A DNA stretch of 64,000 nucleotides from Chloroflexota bacterium (GTDB lineage Bacteria; Chloroflexota; Dehalococcoidia; Bin125): contig VXQT01000006.1 of NCBI GenBank assembly GCA_009838915.1, positions 1-64,000 on the forward strand. Direction: 5' to 3'. Shown piece by piece: positions 56,935-64,000 of this stretch (position 1 is the first letter of the stretch; the number at the start of each line of letters is the position of its first letter). A model generated the notes under the pieces. That model was not told where the DNA came from, searched no databases, and worked only from the letters and a program-made list of their open reading frames with translations. Position numbers and translations under genes: made by a program.

Positions 56935-58002
56935 TTAGCGGTGGATGTCTTCGAGGAACGAACGGTCGATGGCGTTCTCAATGTCGATCGGATTCTCAAG
57001 CGCGCCGTAGTCGAACAGCACATCGGCCAGGGCCCGGAACTGCTGTTGGGTGAACCAGCCGACGCCGTTGGCGCGGGTCAGATCGCTGAGCGCGTTCTCG
57101 ATCTCGGTGTCAAGGATGAAGCGTTCGTGAACCAGGTCGGGCGGCGGGTCTTCGGCGAGGAACTTCTCCGTGGACTCGATCGCGGCTGCGGGGTCGTTGA
57201 CCGAGAATTCGAACGCGCGCACCGTGGCTCTGAGGAATCGGGCAAGCTTCTCGCGGTTGGTCTCGTCCTGGAGAAACTCCTCGGTCACCAGGTAGACGAC
57301 ACCGAGAGTGGGCACACCGTAGTCGGCGGCTTCGAAGACGGTGATCTCCTGGTTGAGGGAGCGCGTCAGGGTGTCCGGTTCGTTGGACAGGAAGACCGGG
57401 TAGACATCGACCTGCTGCTCGACCAGCACGACCGGATTGAATCCGACGTCCTTCATCGTCATGTCTTCGGTGGTCAGGTCGTGTGCGGCGAGCATGGCGT
57501 GAAACTCGGACTGGACGATGCCCTTGTAGCCCACGTTGCGGCCGGCGAAGTCGGCTGGCGACGTTATGCCCGAGGAGTTCAGCACCGCGTAGCCGAAGTC
57601 TCCGCGCTGGCCGAAGAGCATCACTGCCACGTAGGGCGCGCCTGAGTTCGCGCGGACCTCGAGCATCTCGGAGGCGGGCAGCGTCGTGATGTCGATTTCG
57701 CCGGCCAGGATCAGGCTCTTGTGACTGCCGGTGAATCCGGCGTGCTGGATGTCGACTTCAAGGCCTTCGTCGGCGAAGAAGCCCTGGTCCTCGGCGACGT
57801 AAACGGCGACGAAAGGGAGATTGGACTGGGGAACGAAGCCGCCCATGTATGTCATCTGCAGCGTGTCGCCCGATCCGGAGTCGGACGAGTCGCCGCAGGC
57901 GGCGGCGACCGCGCCGATCAGGCTTACGCAGACAAGCAGGAGGCATGCTGCGCGAATACCGCGGCGGCGGAAGATGTCGGAGAAGCGGGCCAATGTGGGC
58001 AT
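56935..58002 (-). CDS. ABC transporter substrate-binding lipoprotein, NMT1/THI5-like
   Basis: 355 residues. The leader ends in AVAAAC with Cys36 as the lipid site. YVAEDQGFFADEGLEVDIQH and SLILAGEIDITTLPASEMLE, then FAGRNVGYKGIVQSEFHAML, are the NMT1/THI5 (SsuA/TauA/ThiY) pattern. The family binds sulfonates, nitrate or thiamine pyrimidine precursors, and the ligand cannot be told from sequence. The permease and ATPase genes lie upstream on the same strand. Confidence 0.9.
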   Translation of the reverse strand: MPTLARFSDIFRRRGIRAACLLLVCVSLIGAVAAACGDSSDSGSGDTLQMTYMGGFVPQSNLPFVAVYVAEDQGFFADEGLEVDIQHAGFTGSHKSLILAGEIDITTLPASEMLEVRANSGAPYVAVMLFGQRGDFGYAVLNSSGITSPADFAGRNVGYKGIVQSEFHAMLAAHDLTTEDMTMKDVGFNPVVLVEQQVDVYPVFLSNEPDTLTRSLNQEITVFEAADYGVPTLGVVYLVTEEFLQDETNREKLARFLRATVRAFEFSVNDPAAAIESTEKFLAEDPPPDLVHERFILDTEIENALSDLTRANGVGWFTQQQFRALADVLFDYGALENPIDIENAIDRSFLEDIHR

Positions 58003-58154
58003 GATCGGAGGCTCCCAGGCTGGACGGACGCCGGGCGAGTCTCAATGCCGGGCCGGCTAGCCGGAGCCGCTTCCACGGGGTTGCCGCGGCGATAGCGACC
58101 GTAGACAGCGTATGAATGTGACCAATGTCGGGCAAGTTGGCCGGAACGGAACGC

Positions 58155-58430
58155 TCAGGAATCAGTATCGATACGTTGCGGCTCGGAAATGACCGAGGAC
58201 TTGTACCACCAGCCGTCGACGGCGTCGCGGCGGAATTCGGCGATCAGCCGATGCTCGTTGCGAACCTTGAGATCGGTGCCGAGGTCGACGTCGTCGCCCT
58301 CGAGTTCGAGGACCAGTCCATCGTTGGAGAATTTGATGACGACAGCGTCGGCTTGCCTCGCCTCCTGCTGCTGGGGCAGGCGGTGATCGGTGTTCTCGGA
58401 GTCATCCAGGGACGAGTCGGGCGTAGTCAT
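58155..58430 (-). CDS. Small hypothetical protein between ABC transporter genes
   Basis: 91 residues, strongly acidic at the start (DSSLDDSENTD) and without a signal peptide or membrane span. The second half has an alternating strand-like pattern (AVVIKFSNDGLVLELEGDDV, then VDGWWYKSSVIS). No family is recognised. It lies 42 bp after the permease and before the binding-protein gene on the same strand. Confidence 0.55.
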   Translation of the reverse strand: MTTPDSSLDDSENTDHRLPQQQEARQADAVVIKFSNDGLVLELEGDDVDLGTDLKVRNEHRLIAEFRRDAVDGWWYKSSVISEPQRIDTDS

Positions 58431-58472
58431 GGCTGCTCCAGCAGTTGAGCTTACGTGAGCCTACGTGTGAGC

Positions 58473-59333
58473 TTACGAGGCGGTGACGGGTTGGTCGAGA
58501 CGCCAGGAGAAGAGTCGTTCGGCGACGACCACCGCGGTGGACAGAGTGACGCCGATGATGGTCAGCATCAGCACCGAGGCAAACACCTGCTCGAGCCGCA
58601 GACTGTTCTGCTCAATCCAGATCACCGCGCCGAGCCCGCCCTGTCCGGAGAGAAAGAACTCGGCCACCACCGCGCCGATCAGCGACAGTGTGACCGAGAT
58701 CTTGAGCGAGGCGAACAGGTAGGGCACGGCGGCCGGCCAGCGCAGATGCCGGAAGATCTCCCAGGTCGAGGCGTTGACCGAGCGGAAGAAATCGTGCATG
58801 CGCGGATCAACGTCGCGGAATCCCGCGATCGCGTTGATCAGCACGGGGAAGTAGGTGATCAGCGCGGCGATGGCGATCTTCGGGTTCCAGCCGTGACCTA
58901 GCCAGATGATGAACAGCGGAATCAGCGCGACAACCGGGGTGACCTTGACCATGATCGCGATTGGCAGGACAGCGCGTTCGAGCATCTGGGAGTGGGCTAC
59001 GCCGGCGGCGAGCAGGGTGGCTGCCGCGGTGCCGATCGCCAGGCCGCCCAGCGACACGGCGAGAGTCTTGAGTCCTTCATTGAAGTAGCGCCCGAAATCG
59101 ACGAAGAAGCTCTCAATCACCGTGGTCGGACGCGGCATCAGCCAGATCGAGACATCGCCGAGGCGCACCCAGAGTTCGACGGCCACGGCCAACAGCAGCA
59201 GCGCGACCAGCGGCGGCAGGATCCAGGTGAGCGTAGGGCGCAGGTCGGGACGGCTGAGTCGGCGACTGCGCGGCTCGGGGCCATCAAGGGTGTCCAGATC
59301 GGGGATCGGTTCGGAGATCATGGCAATCGTCAA
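58473..59333 (-). CDS. ABC transporter permease, SsuC/ThiX-like
   Basis: 286 residues with about six membrane spans (for example WILPPLVALLLLAVAVELWV and GLAIGTAAATLLAAGVAHSQ). The permease EAA-like loop is NASTWEIFRHLRWPAAVPYL. FFRSVNASTWE and LKISVTLSLIGAVVAEFF complete the SsuC/TauC pattern. It imports the ligand of the NMT1-like binding protein and overlaps the ATPase gene by four bases (ATGA). Confidence 0.92.
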   Translation of the reverse strand: MTIAMISEPIPDLDTLDGPEPRSRRLSRPDLRPTLTWILPPLVALLLLAVAVELWVRLGDVSIWLMPRPTTVIESFFVDFGRYFNEGLKTLAVSLGGLAIGTAAATLLAAGVAHSQMLERAVLPIAIMVKVTPVVALIPLFIIWLGHGWNPKIAIAALITYFPVLINAIAGFRDVDPRMHDFFRSVNASTWEIFRHLRWPAAVPYLFASLKISVTLSLIGAVVAEFFLSGQGGLGAVIWIEQNSLRLEQVFASVLMLTIIGVTLSTAVVVAERLFSWRLDQPVTAS

Positions 59334-60199
59334 GCGGCGTCGAGCGGCACGGCGGGAGTAGTGGGAGACCGGAGCGCTGCCCGCACAATGGCGGTGTCGT
59401 TGATGAAGCGGTCGGAGTGTTCGTGTTCAGGCCGCCGGGGTCGTGGGGTCGAAACCGGGATGTCGGCGACGATGCGACCGGGACGCGGAGACATGACGAG
59501 CACGCGGTCGGCGATGGCAACGGCTTCGGGCACGGAGTGTGTGACGAAGATGGCCGAGCGCGGCGGCTCGGTGGGATCGTGCGAGATGCCCCACAGGCGT
59601 TGCACTTCGTAGCGCATCTGCTCGCGGGTGATCTCGTCCAGCGCGGCGAACGGCTCGTCGAGCAGCAGCAGCGGCGGATCGATTGCCAGCGCGCGAGCCA
59701 GCGCCACGCGTTGTTGCATCCCGCCGGAGAGCTCGGCTGGGCGGTAGCGTTCGAATCCACGCAGGCCAACCATCTCGATCAGCTCGTCGATTTCCGTGGA
59801 GGAGTGCGTCTCGCGGGGGTTGAGTTGCAGGCCGAGGCGAATGTTGTCAGCGACGCTGCGCCAGGCGAGCAAGGCCGGCTCCTGGAAGACGAGGCCGAGC
59901 CGCTTGTGTTGCTGCGCCACCTTGGGCGGTTGACCAAACACGGCGACTTCGCCTCCGGACGGAGGAGTCAGCCCGGCGATGATGCGTAGCAGCGATGTCT
60001 TGCCGCAGCCCGAGGGTCCGACCAGCGCCGTCATTTCGCCGGCGCGGATGGTCAACGTAGTCGGATCGACGGCGTCGAGCCGCTTGCCCTCCTTGGTCTC
60101 ATAAGTCAGCCGCACGTCGTTGAGTCGCACGGCCGGCTCGGCATCCGGCTCGATCGGGTGCTTGATCACGAGGTGAGCGCGGGAGGATTGGCTTGACAC
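59330..60199 (-). CDS. ABC transporter ATP-binding protein, SsuB/TauB-like
   Basis: 289 residues with a GTG start. Walker A is GPSGCGKT at 61-68. The signature ELSGGMQQRVALARALAIDP and Walker B LLLLDEPFAALDEITREQM are intact, and FVTHSVPEAVAIADRVLVMS is the switch His region. It powers the permease encoded just downstream and starts the operon. Confidence 0.95.
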   Translation of the reverse strand: MSSQSSRAHLVIKHPIEPDAEPAVRLNDVRLTYETKEGKRLDAVDPTTLTIRAGEMTALVGPSGCGKTSLLRIIAGLTPPSGGEVAVFGQPPKVAQQHKRLGLVFQEPALLAWRSVADNIRLGLQLNPRETHSSTEIDELIEMVGLRGFERYRPAELSGGMQQRVALARALAIDPPLLLLDEPFAALDEITREQMRYEVQRLWGISHDPTEPPRSAIFVTHSVPEAVAIADRVLVMSPRPGRIVADIPVSTPRPRRPEHEHSDRFINDTAIVRAALRSPTTPAVPLDAA

Positions 60200-60293
60200 G
60201 GTCTGCGAAGAGTCTCAGGGGCTTGGGCGTTAGCCTTGATGTCGTGCGTGCGGCGCGAACCGCTTTCAGTTTAGGCGTAGATCAGGAGTGGGC

Positions 60294-60959
60294 ATGGCGA
60301 CGATTGGTTTCATCGGAGGCACGGGGCCGGAAGGCCTGGGTCTGGCAATGCGTCTGGCCATGGCCGGCGAGCGAGTGCTGATCGGCTCGCGCAGGATCGA
60401 ACGGGCCGAGGACGCCGCCCAGACGATTCGCGATGCCGTCGCCGAAGCAGGCGCCTCGGCCGATGCGGGCGGCGGCGTCAACCGCGACGTCGTTGAGCAG
60501 TCCGATGTCGTGATCGTGGTGGTGCCGTTCGACGGGCACGAGGCGACGCTCAACGACCTGCGCGACGCGATCGGCGGCAAGCTGGTGATCGACGCGGCCG
60601 TGCCGTTGACGATGGAGAATCGAGTGCCGGGCATCTCCGACGTGCCCCAGGGTTCGGCCACCGAGCAGGCGCAGGCGTTGCTGCCCGACGCGAGGGTCGT
60701 CGGCGCGTTCCATAATCTCAGCGCGCGCAAGCTGCAGAAGCTCGCCGATCCGATGGAGGGCGACGTCCTGGTTACGGGCGACGATGACGACGCCAAGCAG
60801 CAGGTGGTCGAACTGATTGGGAAGATGCCCGATCTGAGACCGATCGACGCCGGGCCGCTGTCGATGTCGAAGTTCGTCGAGGACCTGACGGCGCTGATCA
60901 TCGCCATGAACATGCGTTACAAGACGCAGGCGGCGGTGCGCATGGTGGGGATCGACTGA
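60294..60959 (+). CDS. npdG: NADPH-dependent F420 reductase
   Basis: 221 residues from the ATG at 60294, 6 bp behind AGGAG. The dinucleotide-binding turn TIGFIGGTGPEGLGLAMRLA is followed by VLIGSRRIERAEDAA with the NADPH-preferring Arg pair. VVGAFHNLSARKLQKL is the conserved F420-site block. It passes hydride between NADPH and coenzyme F420. It shares one base with cofE. Confidence 0.93.
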   Translation: MATIGFIGGTGPEGLGLAMRLAMAGERVLIGSRRIERAEDAAQTIRDAVAEAGASADAGGGVNRDVVEQSDVVIVVVPFDGHEATLNDLRDAIGGKLVIDAAVPLTMENRVPGISDVPQGSATEQAQALLPDARVVGAFHNLSARKLQKLADPMEGDVLVTGDDDDAKQQVVELIGKMPDLRPIDAGPLSMSKFVEDLTALIIAMNMRYKTQAAVRMVGID

Positions 60960-61720
60960 TGGCCGCGCCGTCCGAGTACCGCGTCTTCGCCGTAGGCGGC
61001 ATACCGGAGGTCGTTGAGGGCGACAATCTGGCCGAACTGATCGACGCCGCCCTGACGGCCCAGGAGACTCCGCTCGAGGCGGGCGACGTGCTGGTCGTGA
61101 CCCAGAAGATCGTGTCCAAGGCCGAGGGTCGAGTTGTGCCGCTCGAAGGAGTCACAGCCGGGCTCTTCGCCCAGGACTGGGCCGACGACTGGGAGAAGGA
61201 CGCCCGCGCTGTGGAGCTCGTGCTCCAGGAGTCCAAGCGAATCGTGCGTATGACCCGCGGCCTGATCCTCTCCGAGACGCGTCACGGCTGGGTCTGTGCC
61301 AACGCCGGCGTGGACCAGTCCAACGTCGGCGGCGGTGATGCTGTCGCGTTACTGCCGATCGACTCGTCGGCCTCAGCGCTGGCGATTCGACAGGGGCTGG
61401 TCCGCCGCGGTCAGGTTGACGTGCCGGTGATCGTCTCCGACACATTCGGCCGGCCCTGGCGCAACGGGCTGACCAATGTCGCGATCGGCGTCAGCGGGAT
61501 GAATCCGATTCGTTCCTACGTCGGTGAGGTTGATGCCGAGGGCTATGACCTGAAGGTGACCGAGATGGCCATCGTGGACGAACTCGCCTCGGCGGCTGAA
61601 CCGGTGATGAACAAGCTCGACGCCGTCCCGGTTGCAGTGGTTCGCGGCCTCGACATTCCAATCGAAGACTACGATCACTCCGCGCTGGTGCGACCGGCCG
61701 AGATGGATCTGTTCCGCTAG
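60959..61720 (+). CDS. cofE: Coenzyme F420-0:L-glutamate ligase
   Basis: 253 residues. It adds glutamates to F420-0 using GTP. GDVLVVTQKIVSKAEGRVVP near residue 40, MTRGLILSETRHGWVCANAG and DVPVIVSDTFGRPWRNGLTN are the family blocks. GMNPIRSYVGEVDAEGYDLK follows. It does not carry the extra C-terminal nitroreductase domain seen in FbiB. The gene next to npdG confirms an F420 metabolism. Confidence 0.95.
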   Translation: MAAPSEYRVFAVGGIPEVVEGDNLAELIDAALTAQETPLEAGDVLVVTQKIVSKAEGRVVPLEGVTAGLFAQDWADDWEKDARAVELVLQESKRIVRMTRGLILSETRHGWVCANAGVDQSNVGGGDAVALLPIDSSASALAIRQGLVRRGQVDVPVIVSDTFGRPWRNGLTNVAIGVSGMNPIRSYVGEVDAEGYDLKVTEMAIVDELASAAEPVMNKLDAVPVAVVRGLDIPIEDYDHSALVRPAEMDLFR

Positions 61721-61729
61721 GACACACCC

Positions 61730-62185
61730 ATGGCAGCCGCATTCAGCATTGAAGCCGACTTCGATTGCTCCCTGGACCGCCTTTGGGCATATGTGTCGCA
61801 CGTGCCCAACCAGGATCACTGGGTCTTCGGCATGTCCGACTCCGAGGTGGTTGGCGGGGGTGAAATCGGCGTCGGCTCCGAAATCGTTGGCACCTCGACC
61901 GAGCAAGGCAAATCACTGCGGGTCACGATGACGGTCAGGGAATACGACCCGCCATCGCGAATCTCCTGGGACAACACCGACGGGCACACCCCCTTCCTGA
62001 CGGAGGTCACCTGCTCCGGTGACGAGTCCAAGTCGCGGATGAGCTACCAGGTCACGCTCTATCCGACCGCGTTCCTGATGAAAGTCTTCATGGGCCCGCT
62101 GCGCCCGCTGGGAACCATCATCGCCAACAGGATGCTGCGACAGGAGATCGTCCATTTGCGCCGGGCCCTCGGACTGCAAGCCTGA
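61730..62185 (+). CDS. SRPBCC-fold protein 1
   Basis: 151 residues. The N-terminal strand-helix FSIEADFDCSLDRLWAYVSH and the blocks NQDHWVFGMSDSEVVGGGEI and YDPPSRISWDNTDGHTPFLT are typical of the polyketide cyclase/START-like (SRPBCC) fold, which holds a hydrophobic cavity. Its ligand is unknown. Nine bp after cofE; the next gene is a paralogue. Confidence 0.88.
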   Translation: MAAAFSIEADFDCSLDRLWAYVSHVPNQDHWVFGMSDSEVVGGGEIGVGSEIVGTSTEQGKSLRVTMTVREYDPPSRISWDNTDGHTPFLTEVTCSGDESKSRMSYQVTLYPTAFLMKVFMGPLRPLGTIIANRMLRQEIVHLRRALGLQA

Positions 62186-62643
62186 TGGTCAGCCTGAGCG
62201 CGGCCGCACAGATCACGATCGAGCGCGAGCCGGCCGATGTCTGGGCCTACGTGTCCGATGTCACCAATCAGGACCACTGGGTCGACGGCATGTCCAACTC
62301 TGAGATCGTCGGCCGCGAACCGATCGGTCGGGGAACGCAGATCCGAGGCGTCTACACCTACGGAGGCAATGACGGCCCGGTCGAGATGACCGTCATTGAG
62401 TTTCGAGATGGCCGGGAACTCGCCATCGAAGCGTCGGAAGGTCCTTTCCCCTTCACCGGCCGCTTGACCCTCGAGCGATCTGGTCCTTCAACGATTGTGA
62501 CCAACTCGATGACTGCCGGCAGTGATCACGTCGTCACCTCGATCATGTTCGCTGTCCTCCGGCCGTTGATGAGGATGATGATGAGTCGTCAGATGCGCAA
62601 AGAACTCGGCCAGCTCAAGGCGATCCTCGAAGCTCGCGAGTGA
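62185..62643 (+). CDS. SRPBCC-fold protein 2, paralogue of protein 1
   Basis: 152 residues. It shares with the preceding gene the pattern YVSxVxNQDHWVxGMSxSE and an ending with LRPLxxxxxxRxxRxExxxL, so the two arose by duplication. It starts in the stop codon of the first (TGATG). Together with cofE and npdG it forms a four-gene transcript. Confidence 0.88.
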   Translation: MVSLSAAAQITIEREPADVWAYVSDVTNQDHWVDGMSNSEIVGREPIGRGTQIRGVYTYGGNDGPVEMTVIEFRDGRELAIEASEGPFPFTGRLTLERSGPSTIVTNSMTAGSDHVVTSIMFAVLRPLMRMMMSRQMRKELGQLKAILEARE

Positions 62644-62654
62644 TCGCCAGTTCC

Positions 62655-62717
62655 GTCATTCCCGCGCCCACCACCGTCACTCCCGCGCCCACCACCGTCA
62701 TTCGCGCGCCCACCACC
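62655..62717 (+). repeat. Three tandem 21-bp units, left side of inverted element
   Basis: Three 21-bp units of the type GTCATTCCCGCGCCCACCACC, differing by one base each, run directly into the palindrome that follows. The core ATTCCCGC is a widely spread intergenic motif in bacteria. Confidence 0.85.
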
Positions 62718-62744
62718 GTCATTCCCGCGCAGGCGGGAATCCAT
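62718..62744 (+). repeat. 27-bp arm of a perfect inverted repeat, left
   Basis: This arm contains the palindrome ATTCCCGC-GCAG-GCGGGAAT at 62721-62740. It is the exact reverse complement of 62838-62864; about 93 bp lie between the arms. Confidence 0.9.
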
Positions 62745-62837
62745 CCAGAACCAGGTTCGAGCGCATGACGACCCTCGCCGGTGTCTCGGCCTCTCCACCC
62801 ACACAATCGACTGAGGGGAAGGCCGACGCTTTGCTGT

Positions 62838-62864
62838 ATGGATTCCCGCCTGCGCGGGAATGAC
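62838..62864 (-). repeat. 27-bp arm of a perfect inverted repeat, right
   Basis: Exact reverse complement of 62718-62744, with the same palindrome at 62842-62861. The 93-bp middle has no recognised gene. Confidence 0.9.
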
Positions 62865-62938
62865 GAGAGAAGTGCGGGCGGGACTGACGAGAGGAGAGTG
62901 GGCGGGAATGACGAGAGAAGTGTGGGCAGGGGTGACGA
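62865..62938 (-). repeat. Degenerate tandem units, right side of inverted element
   Basis: Three units of 21-24 bp, each carrying a TGACGAGAG-type box and a GGGCGGG-type run, continue outward from the right arm. Read on the minus strand they hold the same GTCATTCCCGC core as the left units, but are more diverged. Confidence 0.65.
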
Positions 62939-62954
62939 CGGCTGTCCGCGCGTG

Positions 62955-63533
62955 TCAGGGTGCGCGTTCGTCGGTGAAGGCGACTTGGAAGTCCTCGAAC
63001 AGTGCCGCCGCATCCGACGCGGCCTCCAGCGTTTGCTCGTGCGCCGACAGGAACGCGTCCCGGTTATTGTCCTGGAGCGCGGTGAACTGCGCGTTGTAGC
63101 CGCTGTGGAGGAAGGCGACCGCCCGCAGATAGCGCTGGTGCCAATCGTCGGCGTGCTTAGGCGGCTCCAGGTCGAAGAGGGCGTCGCGGAAGCGCTCGCT
63201 GGTCGGCAGTCCCTGGCGCAGGTTCTCGCGGTGCAGGCGGCAAACGTTTTCCTGCTCCGCGCATTGTGCAGCCGTCTCCCGATCGATCGCGGTCTGGACT
63301 TCGACGGTCGCCCGTGCGACGAGGTTGCAGAGCTGGTCGAAGTAACTACCGACCGGGTATTCACAGGACTCGTTGACCTGCAGCCCGATCGGCGCGGGAT
63401 CGCCCTCAAAGATGTCCAGCTCGCGCAGCAGGAAGAGTGCGGCGATGAAGCCGATGATCATGCCAATGATGGGGAACAGCAGCGAGGACTTGCCTCGCGC
63501 GCTGCGGCGGGACGATGAGCCGCTAGAGGACAT
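62955..63533 (-). CDS. Membrane-anchored extracytoplasmic protein, unknown
   Basis: 192 residues from the ATG at 63533. A single hydrophobic anchor (SLLFPIIGMIIGFIAALFLL) follows a short Ser/Arg-rich start. The outside part is helical, with four cysteines (in VNESCEYPVG, QLCNLVARA and CAEQENVC) that could form disulfides. The family is not recognised. It overlaps the end of the alpha/beta hydrolase gene by 11 bp. Confidence 0.7.
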   Translation of the reverse strand: MSSSGSSSRRSARGKSSLLFPIIGMIIGFIAALFLLRELDIFEGDPAPIGLQVNESCEYPVGSYFDQLCNLVARATVEVQTAIDRETAAQCAEQENVCRLHRENLRQGLPTSERFRDALFDLEPPKHADDWHQRYLRAVAFLHSGYNAQFTALQDNNRDAFLSAHEQTLEAASDAAALFEDFQVAFTDERAP

Positions 63534-64000
63534 CGCTGAGGAAGTCCCGCACCGCTTCGCTGAACGCCTCGGGCTGGTCGCCAGCGACCGAGTGGCCCGC
63601 GTCCGGGATCGTGACCAGTCGCACGACTTCGACTCGGTCGGCAAACTCCTCTGCCTGTTCGCGCTTGAGCACCGGGCTGTTCTCGCCATGGAGCAGGAGC
63701 GTGGGCATCGTGAGGGCGTTCGCCGTCTCCCAGATACCGTCGCGTCCGTCGGCGACGCCGCGGAAGTCGGCCTCGCGGAAGCGTTCGTCGAACATCTTGG
63801 CCATCTTGCCCTCGGGCGTCTCCCGCAGCGATACCTCCAGCCGCTTGCGGATGCCCTCCTTGGAGCGGAACGGGTAGTACTGGTGCGTCATGTCGACCCA
63901 CGCGTCGAGCGAGTCCATCTCGTACGGTCCCTGGACGAACTGGCGCACCTGTTGGACGCCGTCGACGCTGACGCCGGGACCCACGTCGATCAGAACCAGC
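63523..64000 (-). CDS. Alpha/beta hydrolase, C-terminal part
   Basis: The gene runs off the end of the window; 158 residues are visible. LVLIDVGPGVSVDG, the block LTMPTLLLHGENSPVLKREQ and the catalytic His in IPDAGHSVAGDQPEAFSEAV are typical of alpha/beta hydrolases. The nucleophile elbow lies outside the window, so substrate class cannot be told. Confidence 0.88.
   Translation of the reverse strand, partial: LVLIDVGPGVSVDGVQQVRQFVQGPYEMDSLDAWVDMTHQYYPFRSKEGIRKRLEVSLRETPEGKMAKMFDERFREADFRGVADGRDGIWETANALTMPTLLLHGENSPVLKREQAEEFADRVEVVRLVTIPDAGHSVAGDQPEAFSEAVRDFLSDVL

Noticed and set aside
60200-60293. CTGAGAC on the minus strand as a thiamine (TPP) riboswitch upstream of the NMT1/THI5-like importer
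   Set aside because: The second conserved part (ACCTGATCTGG-like) is not downstream of it. A CTGATCT is present but on the wrong side, and the paired stems cannot be drawn.
62655-62938. Tandem 21-bp units as a CRISPR array
   Set aside because: The units touch each other without unique spacers, they are too short and they change to an inverted orientation. No cas gene is near.

Overview
The window is one continuous stretch of high-GC bacterial chromosome, densely packed with genes. No tRNA, rRNA, CRISPR array, insertion sequence or prophage gene was seen. The likely source is a Chloroflexota-type bacterium of the Dehalococcoidia/SAR202 kind. This is an inference from the ribosomal block running on through truA, rplM and rpsI, a coenzyme F420 pair (npdG-cofE) with a luciferase-like oxidoreductase, hopanoid side-chain genes, several lipobox proteins and many acyl-CoA, amidohydrolase and esterase genes. 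No marker here proves it.

Region 1 (1-17847, plus strand) is the S10-spc-alpha ribosomal superoperon. It runs from the end of tuf through rpsJ to rplO, secY, adk, map, infA, rpsM, rpsK, rpsD, rpoA, rplQ, truA, rplM and rpsI, mostly with overlaps or short gaps. Odd points are: no rpsN (S14) between rplE and rpsH; no rpmJ (L36) after infA; a SecY with about 135 extra residues in the outside loop between TM7 and TM8; acidic C-terminal tails on L29, S17 and RpoA; and a basic N-terminal extension on IF1.

Region 2 (17872-23647, minus strand) is a six-gene operon, apt-mtnP-pfkB kinase-GNAT-ahcY-metK. It makes S-adenosylmethionine (SAM) and clears both its by-products, methylthioadenosine and S-adenosylhomocysteine, down to AMP.

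Region 3 (23750-29855, plus strand) holds a methyltransferase, a Q/E-rich lipoprotein, plsX, thioredoxin, a luciferase-like oxidoreductase and a serine hydrolase.

Region 4 (29867-40688) is mostly catabolic or accessory: an SPL-like radical SAM protein, a D-aminoacylase-type amidohydrolase, a SulP transporter broken by one in-frame TAG, a small membrane protein, SMP-30, a carboxylesterase, endonuclease III, a geranylgeranyl-reductase-like flavoprotein and an acyl-CoA dehydrogenase.

Region 5 (40696-50887) contains the hopanoid genes HpnG-HpnA-SDR-DinB and HpnH, interrupted by a plus-strand crotonase and a VOC protein. Behind HpnH lies a tight six-gene operon MidA-peroxiredoxin-M20 peptidase-NifU-like-truncated molybdo-flavoprotein subunit-MobA-like.

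Region 6 (51021-60199) has YjbQ, SirB1, a GltD-like oxidoreductase, a cupin, a second Q/E-rich lipoprotein with pre-peptidase-type domains, a ferredoxin with four 4Fe-4S motifs, and an ABC importer of the NMT1/THI5 (nitrate/sulfonate/pyrimidine) type. Region 7 (60294-64000) has npdG-cofE followed by two tandem SRPBCC proteins, a repeat-filled gap, a membrane-anchored unknown protein and a partial alpha/beta hydrolase.

Two repeat families sit in gaps. One is a GC-rich element that can fold as a three-way junction, with four copies near 30.8, 34.9, 39.4 and 56.9 kb. The other is an ATTCCCGC-type element near 62.7-62.9 kb, built as a perfect 27-bp inverted repeat with degenerate tandem units on its outer sides.
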